From Zychaea mexicana (Eukaryota > Mucoromycota > Mucoromycetes > Mucorales > Lichtheimiaceae), in the NCBI RefSeq assembly GCF_025766255.1, contig NW_026516725.1, positions 62,001 through 126,000 on the forward strand: DNA of 64,000 nt. Direction: 5' to 3'. The translations under genes were made by a program, and so were the position numbers. Each line of letters starts with the position of its first letter. The first letter of the stretch is position 1. Shown here in pieces: positions 57,927-64,000 of this stretch. The notes under the pieces were generated by a model. That model was given only the letters and a program-made list of their open reading frames with translations, made no database searches and had not been told where the DNA came from.

Positions 57927-59053
57927 GATGCTTATGATTATGAGGAGTGAAATAGGTTTGTGAGGTGTTAAAGAAGAATAAAAAGTAATAAGTAGTAGTA
58001 AGTGCTAGTAAGTAGGAATAGAGGGAATCAAAAGAAAAGGGAAACAGTGGAGTGGGGGAAGAAGAAAAGTTGGCCCCTATTTATAAAGCAAACACACAAA
58101 CACAGCGCACATTAATCGAGACCAACCAGCAACAAGAACATTCATTGTTATATTGTTTCCCATCATCAAACAGCTCTCCTTGGTCGTTTCTCTTTTTCTG
58201 TCGATCGCCCATTTCGGATGCCACTCCGAATTTATCAAAGCTGAGAGCGCACAAGATCGCTGCCATTCTTGAAGTGTATACATACCATCCTTTTGTGAAA
58301 CCTGGTGTCGGTGAACTTTGATACTTTTGTCACGTCGGAAATGAAAATACACAATCGTAATGATGTTGGTGGGCGAAAACCACAAAGCATGTTTGCACTA
58401 CACCCGCTTTATCATCCGGAATTACTGTTTACGGTAATTCCTACCTTCAATCTGCTCACGCGCTTGACAAGGAGAGAGAGTCCCAGGGGATATGCAGCTG
58501 AAGCAACCCACCCACTTACTGCACCCCATAGCTATACTTACATGGTACCATTTTTCCTCCTCATTGTGCCAGGGTTGGCAAATGCGCTGCTCCCTGTAGA
58601 AAAGACAAACGTGTGTTGCTTTGCCACTTTTGTGATAGCTAGATGGATATACAAAATACGCGTTGTATTGCCAGATACTCAAATAGTTTCAGTAAGTGCT
58701 GTTCTCAACGATAATTGCAAGTGAATGTACATTAGCCTGCTTGTATCAAGAGTACTACCCGTAGCAGCTTACTGTTCAAAAGGTCTGGAACGATTCCTTT
58801 TGTTTTATCGACTAACGAAGGAGCGACCCAATGATGAGACGACCATTATCAACAACAATAACAGCAAATTATAATGCATCTACACGTCTTCGCTAACTGC
58901 TTTTGTCCTTCCGGAATTTCCGGACGAGCTTGTTTACGCCACGTTAATTCAATATTCAAAATCAGCCCTTCGTTGGTTTCCTTCTCCCACCCCCGCCCAA
59001 CTAACTCGCCAAGATAGATAGGGAATGGGATTGATTATATTTTATACGTTATG
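57927..59053. other. Upstream region of the cyclin; no gene recognised
   Basis: About 1.1 kb between the cyclin start and the sugar-transporter stop. Plus ORF 58305-58724 has a hydrophobic patch (YMVPFFLLIVPGLANALL) and is opposed by a minus ORF, but neither carries a motif. Most of the interval is likely cyclin promoter. Confidence 0.35.
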
Positions 59054-61790
59054 TCAAACAGGTATCTTAAGCCCACGGTCTTCCACAATGTTGAGTCGAT
59101 CCAATGCTTCTGCTGCCGTAGATGGATGATGGAGTCCTGGTCGTTCGTCGATAAGGGCACCACTAAAAATCAAGTGGATTTCTTCTAAAGAGCGTCCCTA
59201 AATTTCATTTTGCGGGTTAGCGATGACGATGTTGACAGGCGGGAAAAAGAGTTAATTGTTTCAAGATTTCTTCTGCCTACTGTGCCACTTTCAAATCAAC
59301 AAGTCGGATGTACTCTCTATACTTTGTCATCCAAACACACCCTCTTTTATGTCCCTTCTTTTGTTCCTCCGTCCCACCGCCAGAAAACAAAATATAGCTA
59401 TTAACAGTTATATCACCAGGGCCCTCGATAATATATATTAAAGACTTACCCGAGTCTCGGGATAAAAGGCATGAACAACCCAAGCAATCAAAAGGCACGA
59501 ACAACCAAAGACAACATATGTGCCCCAAGTAATATGTCGGAACAAGACTGGTGCGATCTGCGAGATGAACAGGTTGAAGGAGTAGCTCGCTGCAGTGGTC
59601 ACGCCCATGGCCTTTGCGCGAATCAGTTGAGGATAAATCTCGGCTGGGTAGATCCATCCCAATGGGCCCCAGCTGAGTGCAAAACATGCAATGAATAGAC
59701 ACAATACGGTCAAAATGCTATATGTGGCAGCCTTGTTGTTGATAAACACGTTCTCAGTGCCATTCTTATCGCTGTAAGCGCCGAGTACCGTAGCCGTCGT
59801 AATCATACAAATCGCCATGGCAAGTGACCCTCCTGTGAGAATCCGGCGGCGATCCCACTTGTCAATCTGTGTTTTTCACAGAGATGATAGAATGCCATCA
59901 TCAACAAAAGAATCAGCTTTTCTTCTTCGTTTTGTTATCATTGGTCCCGTGAGTTTTGAGTTTTGTTTGCTTTTTTGTCGTGTTATCAGAAATATGTATT
60001 TCCTTACAAAGAAAAAGACCGGGACAGTTGCAAGCATGTTCACCATGCCGCTCACACCGTTTCCTAATGAAGAAAATGTTAAAGGAGAGGGGAGTGGGGA
60101 GCGGTCAAAAAAGTCATGGGACAATATATCTGTTAAGAACTAACCGGACGACATTACGTACCCAAGAGTTCTGAATTTATCTCGGTGATCCCGGTAGATT
60201 GTAGAATATGTGGTAAATAATACCTGGCTTACGAGTCAACCCATATGCTTTCTTTTACTTCCCGTAAATGATACGTCCGTCAAGAAGACCATGAATTACA
60301 GCACGTTTCAAATACTTTCAGAAACTTACAAAAGTACATTTATGCCGGTAAGTTGCGTCAGCATATGAATTCCGACCCCCAGCAAGGTCCGCCTTCGATT
60401 GTTCTCGATACCTTTGTGCATCAACGAAGAATAGCTTTTGGAAGAAAAGTGCTTATCGAACGAAACATCTTGTACAATGCCAATGTATTCCATCTGGATC
60501 GAGTCTTCACCGACACTGCTACGAATACTGGTTAAGATAGTAAACGCTTCTGCCATACGCTCTCGATAGATGAGCCAACGTGGGCTATTAGAACTTTTAG
60601 GGCCGATCATGTTGTGATGGGTGTGTGTCACAATAACAAAGCATGTATACCTCTCAGGTAACGCGAATAGGCCAGCAAATAATAGAAAAGGCGGCAATAT
60701 CTGGAGCCCTAAAGGAAGCCTAGAAACTCACGTGTGTGCTATTAATCAATAAAGATGTATTCGGAAGAAGACATAGCTTGTCGCGCTATCGTATGTATGC
60801 AAATGATGCGTAAAGGATATATGTTACCTCCACGACAAATTGGTGGAAATATGACTCGTTCCGTAGCCGATCCAAAATGCAACGCAAAATCCGAGTGTGA
60901 CACCCAATTGATAAAAGGCAATGAGCCGACCGCGATGCTCGGGCTGCGATATTTCGCTCTGATCTATTACATTTGTAGCACATGAATACATACTCCTCCT
61001 TCCCCCTTAAGTATGGATTTTTATACAAATATGGAAATTGTTGTTCATGCTGCAAAAAAAAGAAACTTGCATAATGGTACAAGCATGCTAAAGATACTAG
61101 ATGACGACGGTGAAGCATCGGCATAAGGATCAATAACAACAAGCTGATGTCGGCGTGCTTCTTCCGAGTGTTCATAAAATACAAGACAATTTACCCAATC
61201 GCATAGAATGAAATGATCCGGCCGAGTATCAAGGTTCCGATTGAAGTTGCCATGATCTGGACCAACGATCCTGTAAATTTTGAGATAGCAGCAACAAAAA
61301 AGTAGTTCCTTCGGCCAATCCGGTCGGCAACCGGTCCTGAAAGCTAATCTTATTTTGAATGTCCTGGATGTAACAAAGAGTAGCTGTGTGTGTTATGAGA
61401 CTCACTATAGATCCAAAAACAGATGCAGCTAGTGGAATTGATACGATACTGGAGTTACTGGGTAGGTCACTGACAGAGAACGTTCTCTGGAAATCCGCCA
61501 TGACTAAACATCCCGAGAGTGTGCCGCTGTCGTATCTTTATGATTTGATTATGCATACATTGTCATCAGCTCATATCTTTTGATTCAGCTCTTCATTATC
61601 GCTTGTACGATTTCGGCATTATATATTTACATACCCATACTATGCATGAGCAAGAGTTTCAAATGACATACATAGAGCGTATTTATCAACGGGTAAAGAT
61701 GGATGCGTGTGGCACCTTATTTTTATTATATAACCATACTTACCATGAAACCACCAAGCGATACAAATCTATCTGATGAGCATATGATGA
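59054..61790 (-). CDS. MFS sugar transporter (multi-exon)
   Basis: Minus-strand exons give the sugar porter landmarks in order: a SLGGF-type segment near 61750 and YDSGTLSGCLVMADFQRTFS near 61540. The loop-2 signature GPVADRIGRRNYFF is near 61335, and PEHRGRLIAFYQLG is near 60935. SNSPRWLIYRER and a QLTGINVLL helix lie at about 60600-60330. GNGVSGMVNMLATVPVFFF is near 60060, IDKWDRRRILTGGS near 59860, and LSWGPLGWIYPAEIYP near 59650. The C-terminal YPETRGRSLEEIHLIF ends at TGA 59054-59056. These are the features of twelve-helix hexose or other sugar transporters in the plasma membrane. Substrate cannot be inferred. The first exon and its junction to YDSGT are not resolved, so the start is approximate. 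Confidence 0.8.
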
Positions 61791-62211
61791 AACATCGAAG
61801 GCATGTCATTTTTTATCGATTTCATCATTGCCTTTTTGCGAGAGAGGACTTGTCTTACCCGCATATAACGTAGAGTCTGTTATTGCCAGATATAGGCATA
61901 CAAGACCATGTCATTTCTCATATATGTTAACAACAGTTCTAAAATGAGTATTCAATATAAGAAGCAACGGATGCGTTATATTAAATTTGGATAGCTTCTC
62001 TGATTCGTGAAGAGAAAGGAAAGAGCGCGAGGAAGGGGATAGTGGAAATCTGCTAACGACATATGAAATAAGAAAAGCTATGCCGTCCTTGAAGCCGGCA
62101 AAGGAGGTGGCGGCAAAAGTGGTAAATGAAGAGAGCCGGTTGGGACTACAATATACAGTAAAGGAAGAAAAAGGATGGAGGAAAGGAATGACGGTGCTTT
62201 GTTCATTGTTT
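61791..62211. other. Spacer between RACK1 3' end and sugar transporter 5' end
   Basis: This interval should include the transporter promoter and the RACK1 3' UTR. Overlapping ORFs near 62080-62397 are shadows of RACK1. No other feature was seen. Confidence 0.4.
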
Positions 62212-63847
62212 TTACAAAGTGCGCGACACTTGCCAGACGCGGACCAGGTTGTCAGAGTGACCAGAGAACAAAGTCGAGCCGTCAGCAGACCAGGCAAGCG
62301 ACAAGCATTGAGGATCCTGGACCTTGTTGGTAGCAGTGAAAGTAGGGCGAAGCACCTCAACCAATTTCTTGTTCTCCAAATCCCAGACCTTGATTGACGA
62401 ACCAGTGGCAGCGCAAAGCCAGTAGCGGTTAGGCGAGAAGATAAGTGCATGGACCACATCATTGGCTTCGAGCGAGTAGAGATGCTTGGAATCATTCAGG
62501 TCCCACAGCATGACAACGCCATCCTTGCCGGCTGAAGCACACAACGAACCATCAGGCGAAACAGTGACAGTGTTGACGTAGCCATTGTGGCCGATGAAGT
62601 TCGAGCGCAGCTTGAGTTTGGTAAGGTCCCAGATCTATTACCATGTTAATTACGCAGTTAGCGTCAATCCATTTTCCTTTAATATATCACAGTATTGTAG
62701 GAATCTCATCAAGAGGAAGAAAGAACAAAGAACGCTAGGTTGCTCGTCTTATCCGACATGTGTCTTCTCCAAACTTTCTTTCTCTTGCCACTGTAATAAA
62801 GAAGGCAAACAATTACCTTGACAACCTTGTCCCAACCACCCGAAACGATGACAGGGTTGGCAGGATTAGGCGAGAATTGCACACACGAGACCCAGTCTTG
62901 ATGACCATCTTCAGTCAAGCTGTACTTGCACTCACCCCTAATAACATTGGCACATTACAGATCAATCAATAACTGCAATTCCTAAAATTTCCATATAACC
63001 ACACCGCCACATACACCTCGTGCCTTGAAAAAGATCCAATAAACTTACAAAGTGTTCCACAACTTGATGGACTTGTCGCGAGAGCCAGACACGATCTGGC
63101 GGTTGTCAGCCGAGAAAGACACGGACATGACATCGTTCGTGTGGCCCACGAAGCGACGGGTGGTGGTACCCGTGTTCAAATCCCAGAGACGAAGCGTCTT
63201 GTCCCAGGAAGCCGACAAGGCAAACTGACCATCGGAAGAGATAGCCAAGTCTTCGACAAAGTGGTTGTGACCCAAGAGAGATTTGCGAGGAACTCCATAG
63301 TCAATTTCATCCCTTTTTTCATATATTTAGAATATAAAATACACAATCAGGGCAATCGTGAGCAATTTTTCCATTAGAAAAAATGGCATTCACTTCAACT
63401 TTGAGGTAGTTCCCAAAACTCTCTTTCACAACCTTGGATAAACTATAAGAATAAATAAATAGAAATTTACCTGACACGGAATTAGCATCGTAAAGTTCAT
63501 TATTACTGAAACCTCTCTCCACGTCTTTCCTCCAAATCAACAAACCTCGTAATGTGCCAAACAATGATTGACTTGTCTATTAAATAGTTATTATTAGCAT
63601 GAAGCTCGAGTGCTAGTATATTTTAAAAGGAAGCATGTTGCTGGGCGAGTCAAACTTACCGCGCGAGGCGGAAAGAATCATGTCTGGTGCCTCGGCCGAC
63701 GTAACAATCGAAGTGACCCAGCCGTTGTGGCCTAAATCCATCCGTTAGTTTTCCTTCAATTTTGTCCATCCGTCCATCCATCCATCCATCTATCCCCATT
63801 TTTCGAACCTACCCTTAAGTTCTCCGCGGAAAGTGAGTGTGTCCATG
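62212..63847 (-). CDS. CPC2: RACK1/Asc1/Cpc2-type WD40 ribosomal scaffold protein
   Basis: The start at 63847 gives [20 protein letters not shown]. Exons continue with [20 protein letters not shown], then [20 protein letters not shown]. The next blocks are [55 protein letters not shown] and [15 protein letters not shown], and the last blade is [20 protein letters not shown], ending at TAA 62212-62214. This is the seven-bladed WD40 protein RACK1 (yeast Asc1, fission yeast Cpc2), bound to the 40S ribosomal subunit near the mRNA exit and acting in translation control and kinase signalling. Five introns are read; one has a GTTTGT-type donor near 63553. The length fits the roughly 315-residue family norm. 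Confidence 0.92.
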
Positions 63848-64000
63848 ATGAATGTGCTGTGATATAAGAAAGTGAAAGAGAGAGTATTCACCCTTACCCC
63901 CTTCTGCCAATTTTCTCGCACATTTCCAATTCCGGCACTGCCTGGACTTCATGCGCGTGCGATCATTAGCAGGAAACAGATCCATTCCTTTCTACTTCTT
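63848..64000. other. RACK1 upstream region to window end
   Basis: About 150 bp upstream of the RACK1 ATG, pyrimidine/purine-skewed, presumably 5' UTR and proximal promoter. No discrete element was identified. Confidence 0.4.

Noticed and set aside
62641..62815. TGATGA word in a RACK1 intron, considered as box C of a snoRNA such as the one hosted by yeast ASC1
   Set aside because: No matching CTGA D box with terminal stem was found in the same intron, so no snoRNA is called.

Overview
The window is from a filamentous fungus, most likely Mucoromycota (probably Mucorales). The coding genes carry many short GT-AG introns. They encode eukaryotic proteins: a Nup159/Nup214 nucleoporin, a COP9 signalosome subunit 5 (CSN5), RACK1, a Cdc4-type myosin light chain and a PCL-type cyclin. 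The repeat families also fit early-diverging fungi: a Crypton, a hAT, a Tc1-like element and MULE, LINE and LTR remnants. The species assignment is inference from gene content only. All spliced models were assembled by eye, so exon edges can be off by a few bases.

Layout. 1-163 is the tail of an unidentified plus-strand gene. 266-2199 is a decayed MULE transposase. 2772-12231 holds four minus-strand housekeeping genes, close together: nucleoporin, membrane SGNH phospholipase, METTL21-type methyltransferase and TMEM234-like protein. 15081-17423 is a divergent pair, Cdc4-type light chain and CSN5. 17959-22129 holds a Con7-like zinc-finger factor and a coiled-coil/polyQ protein, with long microsatellite-rich upstream regions. 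25167-27008 is an F-box protein flanked by LINE scraps.

From about 27 kb to 53 kb the window is mostly accessory, repeat-derived DNA. It contains decayed minus-strand ORFs (30151-33700) with an inserted solo LTR, a small acidic-protein gene (35289-36097), and a very AT-rich block (about 35.56-45.27 kb). That block contains a DDE transposase with a C-terminal chromodomain, split by a GC-richer hAT element with a perfect 8-bp target duplication, followed by a Tc1-like TIR element. A pseudogene of an unnamed family, a large foldback structure and an apparently complete four-exon Crypton follow.

From 56.9 kb to the end, housekeeping genes return: a PCL/Pho80-type cyclin, a sugar transporter and RACK1, all on the minus strand.

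The most interesting part is the nested AT-rich block. Its AAT/AAA/TTA-dominated coding style is unlike the surrounding genes. The order of insertions can be read directly, and the interrupted transposase-chromodomain frame is continuous once the hAT and one target copy are discounted.
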